Below, one piece after another: positions 17,530-25,344 of a stretch of DNA of 64,000 nt. The first letter of the stretch is position 1. The number at the start of each line of letters is the position of its first letter. Origin of the DNA: DAINRZ01 sp964634885 (lineage in GTDB: Bacteria; Bacteroidota; Ignavibacteria; Kapaibacteriales; UBA2268); the NCBI GenBank assembly GCA_964634885.1, contig CAZWLN010000003.1, forward strand, positions 129,798 to 193,797. The letters are read 5' to 3'. Both the position numbers and the translations under genes were made by a program. The notes under the pieces were generated by a model that saw only the letters and a list, made by a program, of their open reading frames with translations, was not told where the DNA came from and searched no databases.

Positions 17530-18040
17530 TTAGGAATACTTCTCGAATAATTGATTAAAATTATCAATGCTTAATAAATTCCTTTTATTGATAGTTATTG
17601 TTTTTGTGCTTTCATTACCTGTTGACTCAGTTTCATTTTCCGGAAAAAACCAATATGCACATTTTCGAATCATTAGTTCTTCTTGATTCATTTCCACCCA
17701 TTTTTTTATGTCAGTTGGTAGAATAAATAGTACCAACAAAAGTGTTGTTGAAAAGTTTCTTTTCCTGTCTATTAAATCGTTATAATTCTTTACTTTTAAT
17801 GGATATTTAATTATCTCTTTCGATTCGTTAATACCATCTTTTGTTGTAGATTTTACTTGTAATTCTAGCCCTTCTGCCTGACGAAGTATATTTATTTTCT
17901 CCACTTTTGAATACTTCATTAATATATAAATCTACCCCGAAATCCTTTTTTGGTATATCAGTAGTATAACCACAGATATTAGCTATAGTTTCAATATACC
18001 TGATACTAAGTTCCTCCTTTATTGTATTTGTTTGAAGCAT
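17530..18040 (-). pseudogene. DUF4365 nuclease-like gene with frameshift
   Basis: Two overlapping frames together give one DUF4365 protein. The first, from the ATG at 18040, reads MLQTNTIKEELSIRYIETIA and then IPKKDFGVDLYINEV. The second, ending at 17530, carries GLELQVKSTT, YPLKVKNYNDL and VLFILPTDIKKWVEM. The conserved D-x-G-x-D and later Q-V-K match a PD-(D/E)xK-like nuclease core. The frame changes between about 17880 and 17930, a stretch with several A-runs, so slippage, true decay or an assembly error are all possible. The downstream partner gene is abutted, consistent with a former two-gene unit. Confidence 0.75.
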
Positions 18041-18245
18041 GAAAAACTAATTCCAAATTATACATCGTTTTATATGTAATATAAAGAAGAATATCATTAT
18101 TTTCTATTATTTTTCAAAATTGTGAATTGTTTCAATACGATACGTAAATATTTGTATTTATAGACTTAAGGAGAATCATTTCAAAATTTCTTATTACGAA
18201 TGCAAAATATTATTTGGAATATTCATTCTAACATTATTATATTTG

Positions 18246-18263
18246 ACTGACTGGTTAGTCAGT
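18246..18263. promoter_or_regulatory. Palindromic TetR-type operator
   Basis: ACTGACT-GGTT-AGTCAGT is a perfect 7-bp inverted repeat 30 bp upstream of the tetR-like ATG at 18293. It overlaps a possible TTGACT hexamer at 18243-18248. Position and symmetry are those expected for an autoregulatory operator of the adjacent TetR-family repressor. Confidence 0.7.
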
Positions 18264-18292
18264 ATTTGGAAATTTGAAGGAAAGTTCTTGAT

Positions 18293-18919
18293 ATGAAAGA
18301 GAATATTAAAAAACAAATAATAAAAAACACCCTGAAGTTAATATCGGCGAAAGGATTCGACGGGTTCTCGGTCGATGAACTGACGGAGGCCGCCGGTTGT
18401 TCGAAGGGCATCGTCTTCTATCATTACACCGACAGAAACAGGCTTGTCCTCGAAGCGTTCAGGGAATTCCTGGAGTACTACAATACTCTGATAATAAAAT
18501 TCCTGAAAGAGACGATGACAGCAGGTGAGATGCTCGACCTGATGAACAGGATACTCCTCTTTCCCGAACAATTCGACGATAACGGCGAAGCTGCCATCGC
18601 CCTGGGTATTTCTGCCGCAGACCATTCCCGGCTGATGGCCAATTTCTATTACCTGTGCATGAAAAGCCCTGAAGCGGCAGCCATCCAAAAAGAAATATAC
18701 ACGGGCTATTACAACGGCATCAGGCAAATAATCGATTATGGCGCTATGACCGGGGAATTCAGGCTGCAGTCGGACATACGCCTGGCAATTTACGGCTTCT
18801 CGGCAATGATCGACGGCCTGCTGCTGTACCGATCCCTGACATTCGACCTGCCGGACAACGATTCGTTAATAAAAATGATAAATAATTACTGGAATTACAA
18901 TCTTGGATTGGAAGGGTAA
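18293..18919 (+). CDS. TetR/AcrR-family transcriptional regulator
   Basis: The 208-residue protein has an N-terminal helix-turn-helix (ISAKGFDGFSVDELTEAAGCSKGIVFYHY, residues about 18-46) typical of TetR repressors and a variable ligand-binding helical domain. The palindrome just upstream suggests autoregulation. It ends 4 bp before the EFR1-type flavodoxin/ferredoxin gene, so both are probably one operon and the ligand may relate to that redox protein. The ligand cannot be told from sequence. Confidence 0.9.
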   Translation: MKENIKKQIIKNTLKLISAKGFDGFSVDELTEAAGCSKGIVFYHYTDRNRLVLEAFREFLEYYNTLIIKFLKETMTAGEMLDLMNRILLFPEQFDDNGEAAIALGISAADHSRLMANFYYLCMKSPEAAAIQKEIYTGYYNGIRQIIDYGAMTGEFRLQSDIRLAIYGFSAMIDGLLLYRSLTFDLPDNDSLIKMINNYWNYNLGLEG

Positions 18920-18923
18920 AGCC

Positions 18924-19997
18924 ATGAAGCACTATGATGAAATGATTGTGTATTACCACACCGGAACGGGCAATGCAATGAAAACGGCAGGGTGGGTTGC
19001 CGAGGAAGCAGAAAAGAGAGGCGTCAGGACAGAAGTACACTCCATCGACTACGGTTACAGGCCCGATCTGTCCGGCCACGAAGGCAGACTGCTGGTCGGT
19101 TTCGTCTATCCCACCCACGGCTTCAACTCTTCACCCGCGATGCTCAGCTTCATTGCAAGGTTCCCAAGGCGAAAGAATACAGATGTATTCCTGATGAACA
19201 CAAGGGCCGGCGGCAAGTTTTTCAGGCTGTTTACACCCGGCGCTTCGGGCATAGCCCTCTGGATCAATATGCTTATACTTTTCCTGAAGGGGTTCCACGT
19301 CGTAGGGGCAAGGCCTGTGGACCTGCCTTCAAACTGGATTTCCATCCATCCGGGATTTCCCCCGCAATGGGTATCTGATCTGCACGAAAGAAGCAATGTA
19401 TTCATTTGCAGGTTCATCAACAGGCTCCTTGACGGGAGGAAGACATTCCTGAGAGCTGTCGTGGATATACCCATAGATGTATTCCTGGCGCCGATAGCGG
19501 TATTGTACTATTGCATCGGACGTTTCTTTCTCGCCAAGACCTTCATTTACACTCAATCATGTAACGACTGCAAGCTTTGTGTGAGTAACTGTCCCGTCGG
19601 AGCAATTAAAATACGCAACGGGAAACCCTACTGGACTCACAAGTGCGAAAGTTGCATGCGCTGCATCGACATCTGCCCGGTGAAATCGATACAGGCATCG
19701 CACCTGCTGTTCTTCTTCTACTTTGGGCTATACTATCCCCTCAATGAGCTTACTTCGCTTACAAAGATACTCTTAAGCCTTACAGGCTGGCCAGTATTCA
19801 GGAATGAGGCAGTCGAATTTCTTCTCGATTCATATTCCGTTTTACTTGTTGCCTTCCTTGTCTATGCATTAGTGCAACCGCTGCTCAGGAAGCTGCCTGT
19901 CGAGAAAGTCTTCAGGGTAACGTCGCTTACTTCATACTGGCGCCGCTATCTTGCTATGGGTGTCAGTGTCCGGGACTTCAGGAAGAAACAGGCGTAA
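18924..19997 (+). CDS. EFR1-type flavodoxin/ferredoxin fusion protein
   Basis: The start at 18924 (MKHYDEMIVYYHTGTGNAM) is chosen because GGAAGGG precedes it and it aligns with the flavodoxin fold. The upstream ATG at 18903 overlaps tetR. Residues 1-160 form an FMN-binding flavodoxin-like domain (phosphate loop YYHTGTGNAM). Residues about 215-265 carry two [4Fe-4S] motifs, CNDCKLCVSNCP and CESCMRCIDICP. Hydrophobic segments follow near the C-terminus. EFR1-family proteins move electrons between unknown partners. Pairing with a TetR regulator is common for this family. Confidence 0.87.
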   Translation: MKHYDEMIVYYHTGTGNAMKTAGWVAEEAEKRGVRTEVHSIDYGYRPDLSGHEGRLLVGFVYPTHGFNSSPAMLSFIARFPRRKNTDVFLMNTRAGGKFFRLFTPGASGIALWINMLILFLKGFHVVGARPVDLPSNWISIHPGFPPQWVSDLHERSNVFICRFINRLLDGRKTFLRAVVDIPIDVFLAPIAVLYYCIGRFFLAKTFIYTQSCNDCKLCVSNCPVGAIKIRNGKPYWTHKCESCMRCIDICPVKSIQASHLLFFFYFGLYYPLNELTSLTKILLSLTGWPVFRNEAVEFLLDSYSVLLVAFLVYALVQPLLRKLPVEKVFRVTSLTSYWRRYLAMGVSVRDFRKKQA

Positions 19998-20024
19998 AAA
20001 AAACGGCGTCCCCGAAGAACGCCG
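19996..20024 (-). terminator. Rho-independent terminator between convergent genes
   Basis: CGGCGT at 20004-20009 pairs with ACGCCG at 20019-20024 around a 9-nt loop. On the minus strand the hairpin is followed by an uninterrupted run of eight T, which makes it a strong terminator for the secreted metal-binding gene. On the plus strand only a weaker AT-rich tract follows, for the EFR1 gene. Confidence 0.8.
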
Positions 20025-20052
20025 CCGATATTTATATTTTAAAAGGCAATGC

Positions 20053-20457
20053 TTATTTTGTGCCTGTCCTCAGCGTTGAATTGCCGGGACAGCTTTTTGT
20101 ACAGCCTCCGCATTTGGTTGCTTTGCTCTGTGTCGCAGGGGTTACGGTTTCGACCGGGGCAACTGTTTCGGCAGTAAAACCGAGAGCTACGATTGCAGCT
20201 TTAAGTTTATCGGGTGTTGTTTTTGCAGGGTCATATTTAATTGTTGCTGTTTTTTCATCTGAGTTGACTTTGGCGGTCTTTACACCTTCAGCTTTCTTCA
20301 GGCCTTTCTCGAGCTTCGCTTTGGTTTCGGGGCAGCAAGCCGATGTCTTGAACTTACATTCCTTATATTCTACCTTGCCCTTTGCGTCGGCAACGCCGAC
20401 AACCAATACCAATGCCAGGAACATTGTCATAGCCCTCATCATCAAATTGCGGTTCAT
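20053..20457 (-). CDS. Secreted heavy-metal-associated (HMA) domain protein
   Basis: From the ATG at 20457 (GGAGAAT in front) the protein is 134 residues. It has a signal peptide (MTMFLALVLVVGVADA), then an HMA ferredoxin-like domain (residues about 25-95) with the metal-loop variant KTSACCPETK in place of the usual CxxC, and a tail carrying CGGCTKSCPG. It probably binds copper, mercury or a similar soft metal in the periplasm. The longer ORF start at 20511 lacks a ribosome site. No metal transporter lies next to it. Confidence 0.8.
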   Translation of the reverse strand: MNRNLMMRAMTMFLALVLVVGVADAKGKVEYKECKFKTSACCPETKAKLEKGLKKAEGVKTAKVNSDEKTATIKYDPAKTTPDKLKAAIVALGFTAETVAPVETVTPATQSKATKCGGCTKSCPGNSTLRTGTK

Positions 20458-20893
20458 ATTCTCTCCTTCACTTGTTTTCAAAAAATTAACAAAATTATTG
20501 TCTATTAACAACTGAAGTAAAATTTTATTGTAAAATGATAGGATGGCCTAATTATTATATTCATTAATACTAATATGCAATTCCTAATTTTTAACCCCGA
20601 CAATGCGTTAGGAGTTGTAAATATCACAATATTAATTGATATATAACAATTTAACGGTTTTCCCCTCTTTTGATAAGGAGGGGCCAGGGGTGGTTAGATT
20701 TTCCGTGTGTTGGGCTATCTATTGCACAATACGGGTTTATTGGATAACATAAGAACAAATTGATTATTGGATTGAGTGCAAATCATAACAGTCATTAGTA
20801 TTCATTCTTATTCCTTCCTGTTTCAAACAACAAATGCATGCGCCTGCCCCTGAAACTGTTGATAATTAGATTATTTATGATTAATTTACCCCC
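20458..20893. repeat. Divergent intergenic region with one hairpin-module copy
   Basis: This gap between divergent genes holds one diverged copy of the GC-rich hairpin module (about 20662-20700, arms CCCCTCTTTTGAT and AAGGAGGGG). Downstream sequence up to about 20740 matches, in inverted orientation, the flank of the copy at 3108-3180 (TTTTCCGTGT and CTATCTATTGCACAAT). The rest is AT-rich and should include both promoters, which I could not place. Confidence 0.6.
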
Positions 20894-21985
20894 ATGATGA
20901 TAGACATAATTGTAAAATATTATAAATCTCTGTTCATCGCTGCAGTGATAGGGAGTTCCTGCCTCCTTCTGCTGTATTCGTGTACAGGCGCCGATGACCC
21001 CGGCGACAATTCCAAACTGCCGGTGATCACTCAGATCGGCCCACAGCCTGCTTATGTCAGGGATGTGGTTACAATCCTGGGTGACGGGTTCGGGACAGCT
21101 TCGGACAGCAGCAGGGTAATGCTCGGCGGCCTTTCTTTCCCGTCGAAAGGATGTATCAGGTGGGACAACAGAGCAATCCAGTTTGAAATTCCCTGGGGCC
21201 TGCAGTCCTGCTGCGTGAAAGTGGTTACGACGGCAGGAGTCTCGCCTGAATACCAACTGGCGGTCGGTGCTTTCCCTCCGATTGAAATGGTTACCGTTCC
21301 TGCGGGAGAATTTCTGATGGGGTCGTCATCAGGCTTCGAAGATGAGCAGCCGGTACATAATGTGATAATTAGTGACAGTTTCGAATTGTCAAAGTATGAA
21401 ATAACCCGCAGGGTATGGCGTGCAGTGGTATTTCACGATTCATCCACTTTTACCGACGATGCCTTACCAGCCAACAACATAAGCTGGGAGGCGGCTTTGC
21501 GGTTTTGCAACAGGCTTTCTCAGCTCTCCGGCCATGACACTTGCTATATATTCGACGGCAGCATTGTTAAGTGGGACAGTACTGCCGACGGCTACCGTCT
21601 GCCAACCGAGGCAGAGTGGGAATATGCCTGCCGTGCAGGCACTACAGGAGACTTTTCGGGCAGCGGCCAGCCGGAAGACATGGGCTGGTTCAACGCCAAC
21701 TCAGGCCTGACCTGTTTTGTCCCGGGACAGAAACAAGCCAACGGCTGGGGATTGTATGACATGCACGGCAATCTCTGGGAGTGGTGCTGGGATTATTACG
21801 ATGATAAATATTATTCAGTCAGTCCCGAATCCGATCCTGACGGCCCCGGCACGGGTATCCGCCGGGTTAGCAGGGGCGGGTCCTATGCCGACGGGAATAT
21901 TTATATCAGGTCTTCCAACAGGACTAACTCTCACACTGATTATAAATTATGCGGTTTGCGGATTGCGCGAAACAAATTTGAATAA
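20894..21985 (+). CDS. Lipoprotein with IPT/TIG and formylglycine-generating-enzyme-like domains
   Basis: The 363-residue protein has a signal sequence ending in a lipobox (LLYSCTG). An IPT/TIG-type Ig domain follows at about residues 45-120 (ITQIGPQPAYVRDVVTILG). Then comes an FGE-sulfatase (SUMF1-like) domain from about 130 (VPAGEFLMGSSSGFEDEQP, EISRR-like ITRRVW, RLPTEAEWEYACRAG, YDMHGNLWEWCWD, RVSRGGSY). Most such bacterial domains are not true formylglycine enzymes, and the catalytic cysteines are not clearly placed, so a binding or structural role at the outer membrane is as likely. It is followed by a propeller lipoprotein on the same strand. Confidence 0.87.
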   Translation: MMIDIIVKYYKSLFIAAVIGSSCLLLLYSCTGADDPGDNSKLPVITQIGPQPAYVRDVVTILGDGFGTASDSSRVMLGGLSFPSKGCIRWDNRAIQFEIPWGLQSCCVKVVTTAGVSPEYQLAVGAFPPIEMVTVPAGEFLMGSSSGFEDEQPVHNVIISDSFELSKYEITRRVWRAVVFHDSSTFTDDALPANNISWEAALRFCNRLSQLSGHDTCYIFDGSIVKWDSTADGYRLPTEAEWEYACRAGTTGDFSGSGQPEDMGWFNANSGLTCFVPGQKQANGWGLYDMHGNLWEWCWDYYDDKYYSVSPESDPDGPGTGIRRVSRGGSYADGNIYIRSSNRTNSHTDYKLCGLRIARNKFE

Positions 21986-22028
21986 GTTCCGTCCTTTTAC
22001 CATTTTTGTAGTTTGTAATATTTGAATT

Positions 22029-23300
22029 TTGAAAAATATGTTTTTAAATATTAGATCATCGATAGCTATTGCGTGTACTATTGCGCTGTGCGGGCTTGCA
22101 GTCTCATCCTGTTCAGGCGACAAGTCGCTTCGGGGCAAGCCTGTGAACATGAACGGCGGTCAAAACCGTTCCAGTGACTACAGTTGGTTCGGCACTCTTA
22201 CCTCGTCAGGCTCGCAGTTCATCGATATTCCTCCTGCTCCCGACTCGAGCGGCGCCATTGTCCTTCCGCTTGTGATGGACATCGGAAAAATTGCGTTTGC
22301 CACCCGTGACGGCTCCATTAACGTCTCCCTGTCCGACGACACACTCTGGACCTGCCGTCTCCCCCTCGGCTGCAATGTCGTAGCAGGAATGTGCGCGGAC
22401 AAGGACCAGAACCTGTATGCAATGGCAAGCAACGGCACACTGCTTTCATATTCGGATAAAGGAGCTCTCAGGTGGAGTTACGTTTTCAATCGTGTCCATG
22501 ACTCGGACATCGTCCTCTTTTCTGACCTGCTTGCTGTCGCTGACGGCGTGATTGTGGCGTCAACGGACGGATGGGCTGCAAAGGTCAGCGCCGGGGGCAA
22601 AGAGGTATGGAGGAAACGTTTCACGGGTTCAGTAATGAGGCTCTTCCCGGCAGACGAAGACGGCAATGTGTTTATTCCCCTTACATTCGACACTTTCGGG
22701 GCAACCGACAGCCTGTACTGCATTGCCGGAGACGGTAAAGTCAAATGGAGCGCCGCACTGGTTAATACTCGTATCATCAGGCCACCGGTACTCGATTCAA
22801 AGAATATATACCTGCCTGTCGTTCAAGGAGAAGGCGACAACAAGAAACCGAAGCTAATTGCCATCGGCAGGAACGGTAAACAGGCCTGGTCAGCCGATTT
22901 GCCCTACAGCCCAAGGTTCATTTCTGCCGGCGAAGAGGATGAGGTCATCGTTGTATGCTATGACATGGCTTACGGCAAACCCTATTCGCTGATGATCTGC
23001 TTTGACGGTAAAGGAAAGAAGCTCTGGGAAAACGCCATGGACCTGACCATCCTTACACCTGTGATGATCGGCGAAGACAGCTACGCCGTTGTCGCTGCAC
23101 GTGAAAACACTGCCGCAGTATTCTATTACAAACGGGAGGAAAACGTAGTGCTGTTCCGCGATTACCAGTTGCCAGACGACCCGGCAGTCAACCTGACTCC
23201 TGTGGTTCTTCCCGGCCCTGTGCTCGCTTTCGCAGGCTCCGATAAATATTTGATATTCAGGATCGACAAATCACAACTTGAGAAACTATTCCCCTGGTAA
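22029..23300 (+). CDS. PQQ-like beta-propeller lipoprotein
   Basis: The 423-residue protein has a lipobox (AVSSCSGD) after a signal sequence. Repeated propeller strands follow, of the kind KGALRWSYVF, GGKEVWRKRF, DGKVKWSAAL, NGKQAWSADL and KGKKLWENAM. The G-K-x-x-W pattern is that of PQQ/BamB-like eight-bladed propellers, but nothing suggests bound PQQ. It is expected on the outer-membrane periplasmic or surface face. It lies 43 bp after the formylglycine-enzyme-like lipoprotein and 5 bp before the carbonic-anhydrase-like gene, so these genes are probably co-transcribed. Confidence 0.83.
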   Translation: MKNMFLNIRSSIAIACTIALCGLAVSSCSGDKSLRGKPVNMNGGQNRSSDYSWFGTLTSSGSQFIDIPPAPDSSGAIVLPLVMDIGKIAFATRDGSINVSLSDDTLWTCRLPLGCNVVAGMCADKDQNLYAMASNGTLLSYSDKGALRWSYVFNRVHDSDIVLFSDLLAVADGVIVASTDGWAAKVSAGGKEVWRKRFTGSVMRLFPADEDGNVFIPLTFDTFGATDSLYCIAGDGKVKWSAALVNTRIIRPPVLDSKNIYLPVVQGEGDNKKPKLIAIGRNGKQAWSADLPYSPRFISAGEEDEVIVVCYDMAYGKPYSLMICFDGKGKKLWENAMDLTILTPVMIGEDSYAVVAARENTAAVFYYKREENVVLFRDYQLPDDPAVNLTPVVLPGPVLAFAGSDKYLIFRIDKSQLEKLFPW

Positions 23301-23305
23301 ACCTT

Positions 23306-23863
23306 ATGGAAAATATTATAAAATTCGAAAACGGAAAAAACGGTAGCATCATTACATATAAAGGTATTACTCCGAAAATCCATGAGTCGGTATTCATCTG
23401 CGAAGGTGTGAAAATCATCGGCGACGTGGAGATGGGCAAAGACTGCTCCGTCTGGTACAACAGCGTCATCAGGGGCGATGTCCACTATATTAAAATAGGG
23501 GAGCGTACCAATGTGCAGGACCTGTGTATGCTGCATGTTACCAACGGGAGATTTCCGCTGAACATCGGCAGCGATGTAACTATCGGCCACTCTGTGGCCA
23601 TTCACGGCGCTACGATCCACGACCGCTGCCTTCTGGGCATCGGTTCCATGATACTCGACGGGGCTGTTGTCGGCTCCCATTCACTTATTGCTGCAGGCTC
23701 GCTTGTGCGCGAAGGTTTCGTCGTACCCGAAGGCGTACTGATTGCCGGCGTACCCGGCAAGATAGTCAGGGACCTGAAGCCGGAGGAGATAGAAAAGATT
23801 TCGAAGAGCGCCGTTAATTATTGCAAATATACTGACGATTATAGAAGCCATATAGAAGGTTAA
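23306..23863 (+). CDS. Gamma-carbonic anhydrase family protein (left-handed beta-helix)
   Basis: The 185-residue protein is a hexapeptide-repeat left-handed beta-helix of the gamma-CA/YrdA type. Zinc-ligand histidines are visible in LCMLHVTN and TIGHSVAIHGATI. The segments SVWYNSVIRGDV and LIGIGSMILDGAVVG-like are characteristic. The family forms trimers and may hydrate CO2, though many members have no proven activity. It starts 5 bp after the preceding stop. Family membership is firm and activity is inferred. Confidence 0.92.
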   Translation: MENIIKFENGKNGSIITYKGITPKIHESVFICEGVKIIGDVEMGKDCSVWYNSVIRGDVHYIKIGERTNVQDLCMLHVTNGRFPLNIGSDVTIGHSVAIHGATIHDRCLLGIGSMILDGAVVGSHSLIAAGSLVREGFVVPEGVLIAGVPGKIVRDLKPEEIEKISKSAVNYCKYTDDYRSHIEG

Positions 23864-23903
23864 TTTAAAATATTAAAGTGTAATATTAAGGACATTATAA
23901 AGT

Positions 23904-24779
23904 ATGATCAGAAGCATGACAGGCTTTGCTAAGAAAGAATTTAGCGAAAGCGGTAAAACAATTTGCGTCGAAGTAAAAAGCCTGAACGGCAGGTTCCTGG
24001 AACTCAAATGCAGGCTGCCTAAAGAGCATTCCTACCGCGAATTGGAAATCAGGGACCTTGTAAAAGACGCAATCACAAGAGGTACGATAAACATTAATGT
24101 TACAATTGACGGAAACGGCGAAGGTAAACCCGCTTCCATCAACCTCGACAGCGCAGCACAGATACTTGCCAATCTTAAGGAAATGAAGACAAAACTTAAG
24201 ATTAAAGACGAGATCAAACTCGACCACATTCTCAGCCTGGCCTCCTCGATGAGTACCGAACAGGTTGAAGGCGAAAGCGAAGAGATGTGGGCTGCTGTAA
24301 AGAAGACAACGGTCGAAGCGCTGAAGGCATTGAACAAAATGAGGACGAAAGAAGGCGAGCAGATACAGAAAGACATGAATGCCAGGATTAAGGCTGTTTC
24401 AAAGCTCGTCGATACAATCGAATCTCTTGGCGTCAAGAGGATTCCCGCTGAAAGGGAGAGGCTGAGGCAGAAAATCGCCATGCTTTTCGAGAGCGACGAA
24501 ATTGATGAGCACAGGATTCAGATGGAACTTGTACTGATTGCCGACAAGCTTGATTTCTCCGAAGAATGTGTAAGGCTCAGGTCCCACATCAAATTCTGGT
24601 TCGAATCGCTGAAAGAGAAAGATCCGGTTGGCAAGAAGCTGTCGTTCATGCTCCAGGAGATGAACCGCGAGATTAATACCATCGGTTCGAAGTGCAACGA
24701 CGCTGAAATTTCTTCTAAGGTAGTAATTGTCAAAGAAGAGTTGGAAAAAGTCCGCGAGCAGGTTCAGAATATTGAATAG
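23904..24779 (+). CDS. yicC: YicC-family endoribonuclease
   Basis: The 291-residue protein matches YicC along its full length. It starts MIRSMTGFAKKEF, has EVKSLNGRFLELKCRLP near residue 25, and ends in the DUF1732 region FMLQEMNREINTIGSKCND followed by a helical C-terminus. Family members are hexameric RNases linked to RNA turnover and stationary-phase survival. Its neighbours give no further clue. It ends convergent to the radical SAM cluster, with a repeat array between. Confidence 0.93.
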   Translation: MIRSMTGFAKKEFSESGKTICVEVKSLNGRFLELKCRLPKEHSYRELEIRDLVKDAITRGTININVTIDGNGEGKPASINLDSAAQILANLKEMKTKLKIKDEIKLDHILSLASSMSTEQVEGESEEMWAAVKKTTVEALKALNKMRTKEGEQIQKDMNARIKAVSKLVDTIESLGVKRIPAERERLRQKIAMLFESDEIDEHRIQMELVLIADKLDFSEECVRLRSHIKFWFESLKEKDPVGKKLSFMLQEMNREINTIGSKCNDAEISSKVVIVKEELEKVREQVQNIE

Positions 24780-25344
24780 TCTGCCGGCGGAGTAATCAAG
24801 TTCGTAAAGAATTCTGAATTGAGAATGCTGAATGAAAGAAGTTTCCCCACCTTGGATAAGGCGGGGGCAGGGGGCGGTTCGATTATTTAGTTAATAAAGT
24901 TCATCAAGTTTTTAAAGAATTCTGAATTTAGAATGCTGAATGCTGAATGTAAGAATATGCCGAAGCGTAGCGCCTTTTTCTCCCAATAGCCACGTCATTT
25001 ATGGCGTGGACCGGATATAGAAAGAAACAATCTACTCCTTTCCGGAAGCGTCGAGGTGGACTCCATCATGAAAATTACTCGTGCTTCTTTCCCCTTCCCC
25101 CTGGGGAAGGCCGGGATGGGGTGTATCAGTTTGTCAAGTTCATCAAGTTTTTAAAGAATTCTGAATTTAGAATGCTGAATGTAAGAATATGCCGAAGCGT
25201 AGCGCCTTTTTCTCCCAATAGCCACGTCATTTATGGCGTGGACCGGATAAAGAAAGAAACAATCTACTCCTTTCCGGAAGCGTCGAGGTGGAGTCCATCT
25301 TGCAGATTTCCGGAAATTAAACCGGAATTTATCCGGGAATCCTT
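24780..25344. repeat. Composite repeat array with tandem duplication of about 240 bp
   Basis: No gene is accepted here. Two long direct copies, about 24907-25070 and 25149-25302, share GAATTCTGAATTTAGAATGC, CCGAAGCGTAGCGCC, GCCACGTCATTTATGGCGTGG and CTACTCCTTTCCGGAAGCG. In front is a hairpin module at 24846-24886. Between them is a CCTTCCCCCTGGGGAAGG palindrome near 25089-25122. The region lies between the convergent ends of yicC and the Cys-tail gene. The ORF at 25001-25456 is built from these repeats. Confidence 0.8.
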
